Source of the DNA: Candidatus Saccharibacteria bacterium UBA5150
GTDB taxonomy: Bacteria > Patescibacteriota > Saccharimonadia > Saccharimonadales > UBA4665
DNA: 64,000 bases
Assembly (NCBI GenBank): GCA_002413795.1
Contig: DHXS01000009.1
Span: 13,355 to 77,354 of the forward strand
Direction: 5' to 3'
Shown: one piece after another, positions 7,375 to 14,860 of the stretch
Numbering within the stretch: position 1 is the stretch's first letter
Layout: every line of letters starts with the position of its first letter
Program-made: the position numbers and the translations under genes
The notes under the pieces: model-generated
Seen by the model: the letters and a program-made list of their open reading frames with translations, nothing else
What the model was told of the DNA's origin: nothing
Databases searched by the model: none

Positions 7375-7647
7375 ATGAGCGGAGAAGGCCAACCAAGATT
7401 TGATATTGAAGCTGAACGAGCAAGGTATGAAGCTGTGCCAGAGTTTCAAGAACTACAGGCACAAGTTCCTGACGCTTTAGAAATGGTTACTTCAACTCGT
7501 GGTGAAGAAGGTTTACGAGGTCAAGAACTTGCTGATTATTGGGACAATATAGGCAAAGATTCGGGTGGTTTTTATGATGACATTAGAGAGAATGGCTGCT
7601 CAAGCTGTGGCTCTCACACACCTGGCTGTTGCGACGGTTGCGCATAA
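7375..7647 (+). CDS. Small acidic protein with Cys-rich C-terminus
   Basis: A 90-residue protein preceded by AAGGAGATATAAGTT, the best Shine-Dalgarno in this part of the element. The first 72 residues are acidic and helical (RFDIEAERARYEAVPEFQEL). The last 17 read GCSSCGSHTPGCCDGCA, with five cysteines and one histidine in a Gly/Ser-rich tail. That layout fits either a small metal-binding tail or a leader-core arrangement as in ribosomally made, modified peptides. No maturase or transporter gene is adjacent, so the second reading is speculative. Confidence 0.6.
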   Translation: MSGEGQPRFDIEAERARYEAVPEFQELQAQVPDALEMVTSTRGEEGLRGQELADYWDNIGKDSGGFYDDIRENGCSSCGSHTPGCCDGCA

Positions 7648-7652
7648 GCTAG

Positions 7653-7681
7653 TTACATCATCAATAAACTAGGCTTATAAT
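7653..7681 (+). promoter_or_regulatory. Promoter overlapping the annotated start of the VanX-like gene
   Basis: TTACAT (7653-7658), 17 bp, TATAAT (7676-7681). The -10 overlaps the ATG at 7680, so that ATG cannot be on this transcript. The predicted transcript start is near the GTG at 7689. Confidence 0.6.
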
Positions 7682-7688
7682 GTCTGAA

Positions 7689-8540
7689 GTGTCTAAAACG
7701 CCAGAAAACTCTTACAACCAATTCTTTGAAGAAGCCCTATATCAACCTGTGCCTGACATGGGTGAACTACGAGAGCGTAAAAAGGGGTATAACGAGCTGT
7801 CTATTGATACGATTAACCCCTTGTTCACTGAGCCTGTCGTTGATATTGCCGACTATGACATCGCTGGGCAAGCCTACTATTCACGATCTAACGCCACAAC
7901 AGAAGAGACTGTACTTGGTGTGCCGACTAGCTTATATCTTCGCAAGTCAATAGCTGAGACGTTGGCTAAGATAAACGCCTCTTTGCAAAATCCTGCTGTT
8001 GCGAAGTTCTTTGATGGAGAGGTTGAGCTTTACGTTGAGGATGCTCTGCGACCTGTATCACTGCAAACACGTCTCCACGATGAGCTTATACCAACACTCC
8101 TGCATAAAAATCACCCCGAAATGAGCGATGACGAGATTGCCGATCGTATCAAGGATATTATCGCCGTACCTTCAACTGACCTGAAAAAGCCTTCACCGCA
8201 CTCGACTGGCGGTGCTTTGGATATAATCTTGAGGTACAGACAGCCCTTGCCTGGCTATGTTGACGGAGTTAGTATATCCGTTGGACACGTTGACGGTGAA
8301 ACCAGTACGAGGATAAATCCTGATTACTTTGAGCAACATGAGCCACAATCTGATGAAGACAAGCTGGCTCAACGCAACCGCCGTGCTTATTATGCGATTA
8401 TGACTGGTGCTGCATTTGGTACTGAGACAGGTTTAGTAAATAACCCGACCGAGTGGTGGCATTGGGGTAGAGGCGACCAGCTTTCCGCAAAGGTACACGG
8501 CGATTATACAGCTTACTACTCTCTAGTAGAACCGTCCTGA
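7689..8540 (+). CDS. VanX-like D-Ala-D-Ala dipeptidase (peptidase family M15D)
   Basis: About 283 residues with all diagnostic VanX features in order: DALRPVSLQ (catalytic Arg), SPHSTGGALD matching SxHxxGxAxD (zinc His and Asp), and EWWHWG with the catalytic Glu and third zinc His. VanX enzymes hydrolyse D-Ala-D-Ala and can serve in vancomycin resistance or peptidoglycan recycling. There is no signal peptide, so it should act in the cytoplasm. No vanH or vanA homologue is present, which argues for recycling. ATG 7680 overlaps the TATAAT, so a leaderless GTG start at 7689 is preferred. Confidence 0.85.
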   Translation: MSKTPENSYNQFFEEALYQPVPDMGELRERKKGYNELSIDTINPLFTEPVVDIADYDIAGQAYYSRSNATTEETVLGVPTSLYLRKSIAETLAKINASLQNPAVAKFFDGEVELYVEDALRPVSLQTRLHDELIPTLLHKNHPEMSDDEIADRIKDIIAVPSTDLKKPSPHSTGGALDIILRYRQPLPGYVDGVSISVGHVDGETSTRINPDYFEQHEPQSDEDKLAQRNRRAYYAIMTGAAFGTETGLVNNPTEWWHWGRGDQLSAKVHGDYTAYYSLVEPS

Positions 8541-8728
8541 CCTACCGTCCAGCTTTATCACTAGTGTACTTGTACTTGTTATCAGGTAGAGCTGGCAAGA
8601 AAACGGAATCAAAAGCAGTAGAAGCCTGATACGCACATTTTATTAACCGCTAAAATTAGTTCAGCTTGCCGATCATATTGTAGTTAGTTATTGTGGTAAA
8701 AAACTTTTGTTTACCCATGTTAAAAACA

Positions 8729-8756
8729 TTGACATCAGTGTGGTCAAAGTTACAAT
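8729..8756 (+). promoter_or_regulatory. Promoter with internal inverted repeat upstream of the recombinase operon
   Basis: TTGACA (8729-8734), 16 bp, TACAAT (8751-8756). The -35 is one arm of an inverted repeat, TTGAC-N9-GTCAA (8729-8747), suggesting a repressor site over the promoter. It would drive 8791 and the overlapping tyrosine recombinase. The gap 8541-8728 shows no gene. Confidence 0.6.
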
Positions 8757-8790
8757 AATACATACACACACTAAATAGCAGGAGGCAACC

Positions 8791-9747
8791 GTGCAGCAAA
8801 AAATGTTAAAAAATGAGGTAAAGGCTCTAGTGCCATTTTCACCGTCATTGTTAAAGTCAGCAATTCAGAAGTCAGTACGGAGAGGCGACGTAGACAAGGC
8901 AGTCAGGACAGCCAAGAGTCTTATCCAATTAAACGAAGTCGATGCGTTGCGTAGGCTCATGATAATCCCAGTGGAAGACTGTATATTGCCACCGGATTAC
9001 GATAAATACGCAGCCATGCTTACTAAGGTTAGCGCAAAAGGCAGCCAGCCATTGACTGAAGATGAAAAGACTTCGGCACTTTCAATAATTGGAGACGTAG
9101 CCTGGTGTGAATGGCGTGACCTGGATGTTGGCAATCTGGATGATGAGGGCAAAGATTACGCTATGCAACCAGTTCAAGGCAATAAAGAGAACGATCTGGT
9201 AAACGCCCTGCTCTACAGGGCTAGAGCTGGTGGCTCTCGGTGGGATGTGCCAATGTTAAATCAGATGGCTAGAGTGTGGAACAAACGGTTCGCTGAAAAG
9301 AGTTGGGATATTGAAAAAATGAAGTCGTATTTTACTGGCAAAGTCATCAACTGGAACGATGTTCCTTACGCAACCGTAGACGACATCATGCTTGAAGCGG
9401 TAGATTTTCACTGCAGTGGCATACTGTACACTCTTTTGAAGATAGATTGGATAAAAGACCTATTGAGAAAAGAGATACCGTTTAATAAAAGGAATTGGTT
9501 AGGCTCTGATATGAGCTACGTTAATCTGTTAGAACAGATAATGTGGACTACCAGATCGAGCATCAATTACAAGAAAAATATATGGGAAACTCAGGTTGGC
9601 AAAGACCAGCCGGTTAGTTGGCTGTGGGCTGATAACGTACCGGAAGCAATGTGGCCGGTGTATGAGCATATAACAGAGGCGATACGTGAAGAAACAGATA
9701 ACATCAGTCGATGGATTATTCGCACACAAGGTGAAAAGGTGTTATGA
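8791..9747 (+). CDS. Hypothetical element protein with MgsA/RarA C-terminal-like N-terminal motif
   Basis: A 318-residue cytoplasmic protein starting at GTG with AGGAGG upstream. Residues about 20-65 (LLKSAIQKSVRRGDVDKAV, then LRRLMIIPVEDC) resemble the helical C-terminal domain of the MgsA/RarA clamp-loader-like ATPases, where 'ALQKAIRRGD...' precedes 'A.RRL...ASED'. The ATPase domain itself is absent. The rest is Trp-rich and unrecognised. Its stop overlaps the start of the tyrosine recombinase (ATGA), so the two are translationally coupled and probably act together in element maintenance or mobility. Confidence 0.55.
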   Translation: MQQKMLKNEVKALVPFSPSLLKSAIQKSVRRGDVDKAVRTAKSLIQLNEVDALRRLMIIPVEDCILPPDYDKYAAMLTKVSAKGSQPLTEDEKTSALSIIGDVAWCEWRDLDVGNLDDEGKDYAMQPVQGNKENDLVNALLYRARAGGSRWDVPMLNQMARVWNKRFAEKSWDIEKMKSYFTGKVINWNDVPYATVDDIMLEAVDFHCSGILYTLLKIDWIKDLLRKEIPFNKRNWLGSDMSYVNLLEQIMWTTRSSINYKKNIWETQVGKDQPVSWLWADNVPEAMWPVYEHITEAIREETDNISRWIIRTQGEKVL

Positions 9748-10634
9748 CCACTGACTTAGTGTCGATGCCAAAACGCAACGTAGATGACATCATCGGTGCG
9801 TTAGATGTCAGCCAGAACACCAGGGATGAATACAAGAACCGAATCAAGCCATTCCTGGCGTTCGTGCAAGCCGAAGGTTTGTCGCTGAACGTGCTACTGG
9901 AATACAAACGAACTCTGAGCGCTCGTGAGGATTATAGCGTGTCTACTCGCAACAAATACCTGGCAACAGCTAGGGTGTTTATGAAAGAATGCTATTGCCT
10001 CGGCATTGTGGATCGTGATGTAACGTCAAATGTACGGAGCTTCAAGCAAGACCGGCAACATAAGGTCACCGGCCTGACTAATGAGGAGGTGTTGCTAATC
10101 TGTGTGTGGCTTCGTCAGAACCCTGAAAAGCTGCGTGAACGTGCATTACTCTGTCTACTGCTGTTCCAGGGGCTGAGACAGGCCGAAATCTGCAATATAA
10201 GGCTCAGGGACGTTGATCTGAAAGAAGGTACAATGTTTATACTCGGTAAGGGTCGGGATGACTATGAACGAGTACATCTGCACCCGAACACCACTAGAGC
10301 GTTGAGACGCTTTTGCCGAAGCCTCAAGTTACAATCCGGTGATTACTTGTTCACTAGCAAACGAAGGCAAAGCAAAGCCGTGAAGCTCACTACCAGAGGT
10401 TTGCAAGGTATTGTTAAGGGGGTTTTTGAGGAATTAGGTATTGACCGAACCGTTCATGGTTGCCGTCATTTCCATGCCTCAAAGCTCATACAAGCTATGC
10501 CAGGCGAATTATCAGTGGTTGCCCGATTTACTAGGCATAGAAGCCTCGAAACTCTCAGAATATACGATGATAACCGGCTAATGCTAAGGGACGTTGAACA
10601 CTACCGGAGAGCCTTCAGTGATCTCAAAATATAG
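9744..10634 (+). CDS. Tyrosine recombinase (XerD/phage integrase family)
   Basis: A 296-residue site-specific recombinase. The N-terminal SAM-like core-binding domain (NTRDEYKNRIKPFLAFV) is followed by the catalytic domain with GLRQAEI (Arg I), a Lys in LGKGRDDYERVHL, HGCRHFHASKL (HxxR), TRHRSLETLRIYDD (the His/Arg box and nucleophilic Tyr). All R-K-H-R-H-Y residues are visible. The HRSLETLRIY box deviates from the chromosomal XerC at 26808 (GHSNIATTQIY), so it is not a duplicate of that enzyme. The start overlaps the upstream gene by 4 nt. Confidence 0.9.
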   Translation: MTTDLVSMPKRNVDDIIGALDVSQNTRDEYKNRIKPFLAFVQAEGLSLNVLLEYKRTLSAREDYSVSTRNKYLATARVFMKECYCLGIVDRDVTSNVRSFKQDRQHKVTGLTNEEVLLICVWLRQNPEKLRERALLCLLLFQGLRQAEICNIRLRDVDLKEGTMFILGKGRDDYERVHLHPNTTRALRRFCRSLKLQSGDYLFTSKRRQSKAVKLTTRGLQGIVKGVFEELGIDRTVHGCRHFHASKLIQAMPGELSVVARFTRHRSLETLRIYDDNRLMLRDVEHYRRAFSDLKI

Positions 10635-10729
10635 CCACTTATTTCGCATAATACTCATTACACGAAATAACCTGAATCTTTTTACCAGCACTGTTTTACA
10701 GCTATAATTAAGGTAATTGGAGGCAACCA

Positions 10730-12436
10730 GTGGACGACGGCAACAAAGCTAAAGATTATATTATTCAGACTATTCGGGACATGATAGGTGAAGACCAGGA
10801 TGAAATCGCCTTCTCGGAACTTAAATACGTGCTGTACGCTCGTAAATCTACAACCGGCAAGAATAAGAAGAACCGTGAACGCCAAGAACAGTCGATTCCT
10901 TCACAGATTAAAGCCTGTAAAGAAGCTGCTATGCGTGACCCAAAAATCCATATTGCAAAGATCATCATCGAGAAACGCTCTGCCAAAGAGCCTGGCATCA
11001 GGAAAAAGTTCAACAAAATTATCGACCAGATTAAAGTTGGCACTTATGATGGCATAATTACGTACGCCCCTGATCGTCTCGCCAGAAACATGAAGGAAGG
11101 AGGTGAAATTATAGATATGCTCGACCGGCGTGAGATTAAAGACCTCAGGTTCGCCACATACAGTTTCGAGAACACTCCGATGGGTAAGATGCTACTTGGC
11201 GTGTCATTCGTATTGTCTAAGCAGTATTCCGACCATCTGAGCGTTGTGGTAAAGCGTGGCAACAAAGATGCAATAGAGGTAGCCAACTTTATCGGTAAGT
11301 TTAAGCATGGGTACTACAAGAATAAGGATGGCCGGCTTTATCCTGACATGACTAACGGTAATTGGGAGCTTATAAAAAACGTGTTCGATATGCGTCTGAA
11401 TGATAACGCAACAGGTACTGAGCTGGCTAAGTACCTGAACAGGAACGGTTATGAAATCCACCGAGCTGATGGGAGACATAAGTACATATTTACCGACAAA
11501 CGTGTGTCAGAGATGCTGCGTGACCCATTTTACGCCGGTATTCTGGTTTACGGTTCTCAGATCATAGATTTGCAGGAGGTTTACGATTTCACGCCCATAA
11601 TTGAGCCTGACGATTTTCTGAAGATCAATAAGGCTGACAGTTTCCTAAACACTAACTTCCGATTGGCTCGGAAAGCTCTAACACCGGTGGGAGTTAGTGC
11701 TAACATGATGAACGGCATGATTATCTGTAACGACTGTAAAGAGCCGATGTCTGCCGGTATAATGAAGAAGTACCAGGGTTCTGGCGACAGTAAAAGGCTC
11801 ATCGAACTTCGACTGTTGTACCGTTGCGATACAGAAGACTGCAGGTTCTTTAACAAGTCGTGCCGAGCCAAGTATGTTACTGACTTCATTTATGATTTTC
11901 TGGACAAGCACAAGTTTACCAGCAGAGAGGAATATGAGCATTACCTGGAAGATATGACCGAGGAAGTCGAGCGCAAGACAGCAGATATTACGCAGGAAAT
12001 AAGATCGCTCATACGCCAGCGAACTGAAAAAGATAAAGATTACAAAAATACCAAAGCTCTGCTTAGAGAGGAGCCGGAGGAAGCTAAGCACTTTAAGGAC
12101 GACTTGGATGAGCTGAAGGCAGACCTAAAGTCTATTAACGATGATATTGATACTAACGAGAAGCTGAAAGTCGAGCTGAGCGATACAAAGCTCAATTATG
12201 AGGAATATCTTGAACTTTTTGGAAAAGTGACCGATCTACTCAAGAAAACTTACTATATTGATGACAAGGATGCGATTATCCGAAAGTTCTACTTGAACTT
12301 CACGGTTCAGGGCGAAATGCAGCCGAGCGGAAAGCAAGTAAAACAGTGGTCAGTAGTCGATTATGAGCTTGCTGAACCATTCGCTACATTCGTAAAAACC
12401 CATAATTCCCTGTCTGGTCGGGGTGACAGGACTTGA
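10730..12436 (+). CDS. Large serine recombinase
   Basis: A 568-residue protein starting at GTG with GGAGG upstream. The resolvase domain carries YARKS (catalytic Ser near residue 38), SIPSQI, and the pair of arginines in APDRLARN. It is followed by the recombinase domain (DPFYAGILVYG), a zinc-ribbon (CNDC plus later CDTEDC and C) and a long coiled coil of about 100 residues. This is the layout of serine integrases that insert phages or elements at short att sites. The last codons run into tRNA-Pro (12415-12490), so the integrated att site probably lies in the tRNA 3' end. Confidence 0.93.
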   Translation: MDDGNKAKDYIIQTIRDMIGEDQDEIAFSELKYVLYARKSTTGKNKKNRERQEQSIPSQIKACKEAAMRDPKIHIAKIIIEKRSAKEPGIRKKFNKIIDQIKVGTYDGIITYAPDRLARNMKEGGEIIDMLDRREIKDLRFATYSFENTPMGKMLLGVSFVLSKQYSDHLSVVVKRGNKDAIEVANFIGKFKHGYYKNKDGRLYPDMTNGNWELIKNVFDMRLNDNATGTELAKYLNRNGYEIHRADGRHKYIFTDKRVSEMLRDPFYAGILVYGSQIIDLQEVYDFTPIIEPDDFLKINKADSFLNTNFRLARKALTPVGVSANMMNGMIICNDCKEPMSAGIMKKYQGSGDSKRLIELRLLYRCDTEDCRFFNKSCRAKYVTDFIYDFLDKHKFTSREEYEHYLEDMTEEVERKTADITQEIRSLIRQRTEKDKDYKNTKALLREEPEEAKHFKDDLDELKADLKSINDDIDTNEKLKVELSDTKLNYEEYLELFGKVTDLLKKTYYIDDKDAIIRKFYLNFTVQGEMQPSGKQVKQWSVVDYELAEPFATFVKTHNSLSGRGDRT

Positions 12437-12490
12437 ACCTGCGACCTCACGGCCCCCAGCCGTACGCGCTACCAACTGCGCCACACCCCG
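12415..12490 (-). tRNA. tRNA-Pro (GGG), CCA encoded
   Basis: The minus strand folds as a cloverleaf: acceptor CGGGGTG/CACCCCG, D stem GCGC, anticodon stem TACGG/CCGTG with loop CTGGGGG (anticodon GGG), T arm GCAGG-TTCAAGT-CCTGT, discriminator A and CCA. The 3' end overlaps the last 22 nt of the serine recombinase gene. Confidence 0.93.
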
Positions 12491-12496
12491 AAGTCT

Positions 12497-12654
12497 TGTG
12501 GCATGAATAGAGTCGGGCACCGGGTTTGATCACCTGAGGGATCCCAGGTGGGTGCCCGCACGTCCCGACCACGGTCGGCACAAATATTGGACTCCCTAAT
12601 GATTAATATCAGATAATCATTCGCCCGGCGGGGGCTTATTAGGCCCTGCCCGAC
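12497..12654 (-). ncRNA. Putative structured RNA, 6S-like
   Basis: On the minus strand TGG-TATAAT (12667-12662) precedes a roughly 155-nt segment with no gene. Its ends pair (GTCGGGCA with TGCCCGAC). Inside are three hairpins: AATGATTA/TAATCATT, CCGACC/GGTCGG and ACCTG/CAGGT. An alternative stem, CGGGCACC with GGTGCCCG, would compete with the terminal helix. A long closed hairpin of this size next to a tRNA suggests 6S RNA, but I cannot confirm the family and other RNAs fit. There is no terminator before tRNA-Pro, so the two may be co-transcribed. Confidence 0.45.
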
Positions 12655-12662
12655 CCTAGCCA

Positions 12663-13292
12663 TTATACCAGCAGAAATTGCAGGATGGAGTTTTCGAGAT
12701 TAATGATCGGTCCGGAGGCAAACTGGAAAATGAGCAGAATAAAAACCAGAATGGCCAGAAAGCCGGCGCCCTCGATCTGGCGCATCAGATCCTGGAGCGG
12801 TTCGGGCGCGAAAGCGTACAACAGCCGTGAGCCGTCAAGCGGCGGGAACGGGATCATATTAAAGATAAAGAACCCGACATTGACCGCCGTAAAGATGCCG
12901 ATAATGTTATTAACATCACTACTCAGCCCTGGGCCCCACAGGCGGAAAACGGCCGCCGCCAGGCAGGCCAGCGCCAGGTTGGTTAGCGGCCCGGCCACGC
13001 CCACCAGGGCGGCGCCGAACTCGTCGAACTTCAGGCGGTCCGGATTAAATGGCACCGGCTTGGCCGCGAAAATCGGCAGCGCGCCGGCCAGCAGTAGCAC
13101 CATTGGCAGCAGTACGGTAGTAAACAGGTCAATGTGCTTGAGCGGGTTAAGAGTCAGGCGGCCGGCGTGGAAGGCCGTGTCATCGCCCAGCCAGTGCGCC
13201 ACGTAGCCGTGCGTGGCCTCATGGATAGCCATGGAAATAATAATCGAAACCAGCACTATTACCAGGTCACCACCGGACAAATTGCTAAGCAT
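12663..13292 (-). CDS. Site-2 protease family (M50) membrane zinc peptidase
   Basis: A 209-residue integral membrane protein. The first helix carries the zinc motif HEATH (HExxH, about residue 24), and PFPPLDGSRL near residue 148 is the third-ligand Asp motif of short M50 proteases. Four to five membrane segments are visible. Short M50 enzymes cleave substrates inside the membrane, often in stress signalling; the substrate here is unknown. TATACT lies 7 nt before the ATG, so a leaderless mRNA is likely. It is divergent from rpmB. Confidence 0.9.
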   Translation of the reverse strand: MLSNLSGGDLVIVLVSIIISMAIHEATHGYVAHWLGDDTAFHAGRLTLNPLKHIDLFTTVLLPMVLLLAGALPIFAAKPVPFNPDRLKFDEFGAALVGVAGPLTNLALACLAAAVFRLWGPGLSSDVNNIIGIFTAVNVGFFIFNMIPFPPLDGSRLLYAFAPEPLQDLMRQIEGAGFLAILVFILLIFQFASGPIINLENSILQFLLV

Positions 13293-13299
13293 AGCCCTT

Positions 13300-13338
13300 A
13301 GTATACCAGTTGACGTAAGAAGTTAAATTAGCTACAAT
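13300..13338. promoter_or_regulatory. Back-to-back promoters of rpmB and the M50 protease
   Basis: Plus strand: TTGACG (13310-13315), 17 bp, TACAAT (13333-13338), with the rpmB ATG 8 nt later. Minus strand: TATACT (13305-13300), 7 nt before the protease ATG. Both transcripts would have almost no leader. The two promoters overlap physically. Confidence 0.65.
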
Positions 13339-13346
13339 TAACCCCT

Positions 13347-13550
13347 ATGCAAAAGTGTGATCTCACCGGCAAGGGCAAGCAGTACGGCAGTAATGTCAGT
13401 TTCTCTCAGCGCCACACCAAAAAAGTCTGGAAGCCCAACCTCCAGGCTAAGACCGTCGTGGTCAACGGCAAAAAAGTCCAGATGAAGCTCAGCACCCAGG
13501 CCATTCGCACTCTCAAGAAAAAGGGTCTGCTCGACCCTGCCGCCAAGTAG
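13347..13550 (+). CDS. rpmB: 50S ribosomal protein L28
   Basis: A 67-residue basic protein starting MQKCDLTGKGKQYGSNVSFS with the KVWKPNLQ segment of L28. Only one cysteine of the possible zinc-binding set is present, so it is the zinc-free type. It stands alone with its own strong promoter and is convergent with the MBL-fold gene, whose stop is one base away. Confidence 0.95.
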   Translation: MQKCDLTGKGKQYGSNVSFSQRHTKKVWKPNLQAKTVVVNGKKVQMKLSTQAIRTLKKKGLLDPAAK

Positions 13551-13551
13551 C

Positions 13552-14175
13552 CTAAGACTTTTCTAAAATAATCAGTTGTGTAACATCGGCCAGTTCGGCC
13601 GGCTTAACCTTGAGCTTGCTGACCGTTTCTTTGGGCTCCATAGCCAGTTCCTTGAGGGCGTGGGCCAGATCCTGCTGGGGTACGGGGAACTTGAAGGCCT
13701 TGTCGTCATAATGCGTCGGGATAACCAGCTTGGGTTCGACCTTTTTTATAAGCGTTAGGGCGCCGACCGGGTCTACGGTGTAGCCGTTGCCGCCGATGGG
13801 CACTATAAGGACATCGACCAAGCCGATGGCTTCCAGCTGAGCTTCGCTTAGCTCGGGATAAATATGGCCGGTGATCAGCACGCTTTGCTCACCAACAATA
13901 AGTTTGAACATGGTGGCGCTCAGGCCGTCAGGCTCATCAACATGCGCCCTGGCCGGTATACCGACTACCGAAACATCGGAGATCTCATATTCGCCGGGCC
14001 CGTCAAATACCAGGCGGGCTTTGTCGGCACCGCCGTGGGCACCCGTAAACAGGGCGGCGTCGTCGGGTTTGATAACGCCTTTGGCGCCCAGATCGGCAAG
14101 GTTATCGTCGATTACTATTCGGGAACCTTTATGCGTTACGCTAACACAGTTCGCGCCGTAGAACTGCAGGTCCAT
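13552..14175 (-). CDS. MBL-fold protein, UlaG-like, degenerate active site
   Basis: A 207-residue protein with the metallo-beta-lactamase fold pattern of the UlaG/YtkL group: it begins MDLQFYGANCVSV and ends with IPTHYDD-type and VTQLIILEK strands. The usual HxHxDH motif is replaced by TGAHGGADKA, so only part of the metal site remains and activity is uncertain. It may bind a nucleotide or sugar phosphate, or have lost catalysis. It is transcribed directly after the wHTH gene at 14176, with adjacent stop and start codons. Confidence 0.75.
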   Translation of the reverse strand: MDLQFYGANCVSVTHKGSRIVIDDNLADLGAKGVIKPDDAALFTGAHGGADKARLVFDGPGEYEISDVSVVGIPARAHVDEPDGLSATMFKLIVGEQSVLITGHIYPELSEAQLEAIGLVDVLIVPIGGNGYTVDPVGALTLIKKVEPKLVIPTHYDDKAFKFPVPQQDLAHALKELAMEPKETVSKLKVKPAELADVTQLIILEKS

Positions 14176-14823
14176 TTACTTCTCTTCCTTGGCTTCAGGC
14201 GCAGGCGTTTCGGCTTCTTCGGGTGTGTCTTTCTTGGTTTCGGTTAACAGGTTGTGCTCGTCTACCAACACCTGCTTTTTGGCGCGGTTAATGCCGGTGA
14301 TAAAGCGGTCGCGGACTTGCTGGCGGTACTTATAATCGGCCAGGCTCATGACCGTGTAGCGCAATGACTTGCCTTCTTGGGCTTCCAGCTCATCGACGTA
14401 TTTGCGGAGGGCGTTCTTATTAACCTCGCCAACAACCAGGAAATCGACGCCAGCCGTGTCATCACGGGTAAATTGACCGGTGTAAATAGCCAGGTCAACG
14501 TGCCCGACGGCCCTTAGGCCGGTTTCCTCGCCGGCTTCGTCGGCTGCGGCCTGGCGGGCTTTTTTGATGCCCCCGCCAAAAATTTCTTGTAAGGGCTTAT
14601 AGTATTCGTACTTCTGGTTGACTTCGTAATAAAGCTTGTTGTTGTTGTTGTCGGACGTGATGATGCCGATGGACAGCAAGTTGCTGAGCTCGCGGCGGAC
14701 GGAATTTATCTGCTCGTCGATTTTGCGGGTGATCTCGCGGACATAAAAAGAGCGGTTTGGATTGCTGAAAAACAGCTGCAAAAGCTTGACCCGCGTTTTT
14801 GACCCAAAGAGTTGCTCAATCAT
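14176..14823 (-). CDS. Winged-helix transcriptional regulator with C-terminal effector-like domain
   Basis: A 215-residue protein. Residues 1-75 form a winged helix (MIEQLFGSKTRVKLLQLFF, then FYVREITRKI and INSVRRELSNL), as in regulators related to ArsR that are common in Patescibacteria. Residues 100-190 form an alpha/beta domain with VDLAIYTGQF and VDFLVVGEVN strands, resembling the nucleotidyltransferase-like domain often attached to such regulators. The tail is Glu/Pro-rich. TTCACT-17-TACACT lies 6 nt before the ATG, predicting a leaderless transcript with the MBL-fold gene. Confidence 0.75.
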   Translation of the reverse strand: MIEQLFGSKTRVKLLQLFFSNPNRSFYVREITRKIDEQINSVRRELSNLLSIGIITSDNNNNKLYYEVNQKYEYYKPLQEIFGGGIKKARQAAADEAGEETGLRAVGHVDLAIYTGQFTRDDTAGVDFLVVGEVNKNALRKYVDELEAQEGKSLRYTVMSLADYKYRQQVRDRFITGINRAKKQVLVDEHNLLTETKKDTPEEAETPAPEAKEEK

Positions 14824-14860
14824 GAATCAAGTGTAGCAAAGTTTGGGGCTATAGTGAACC

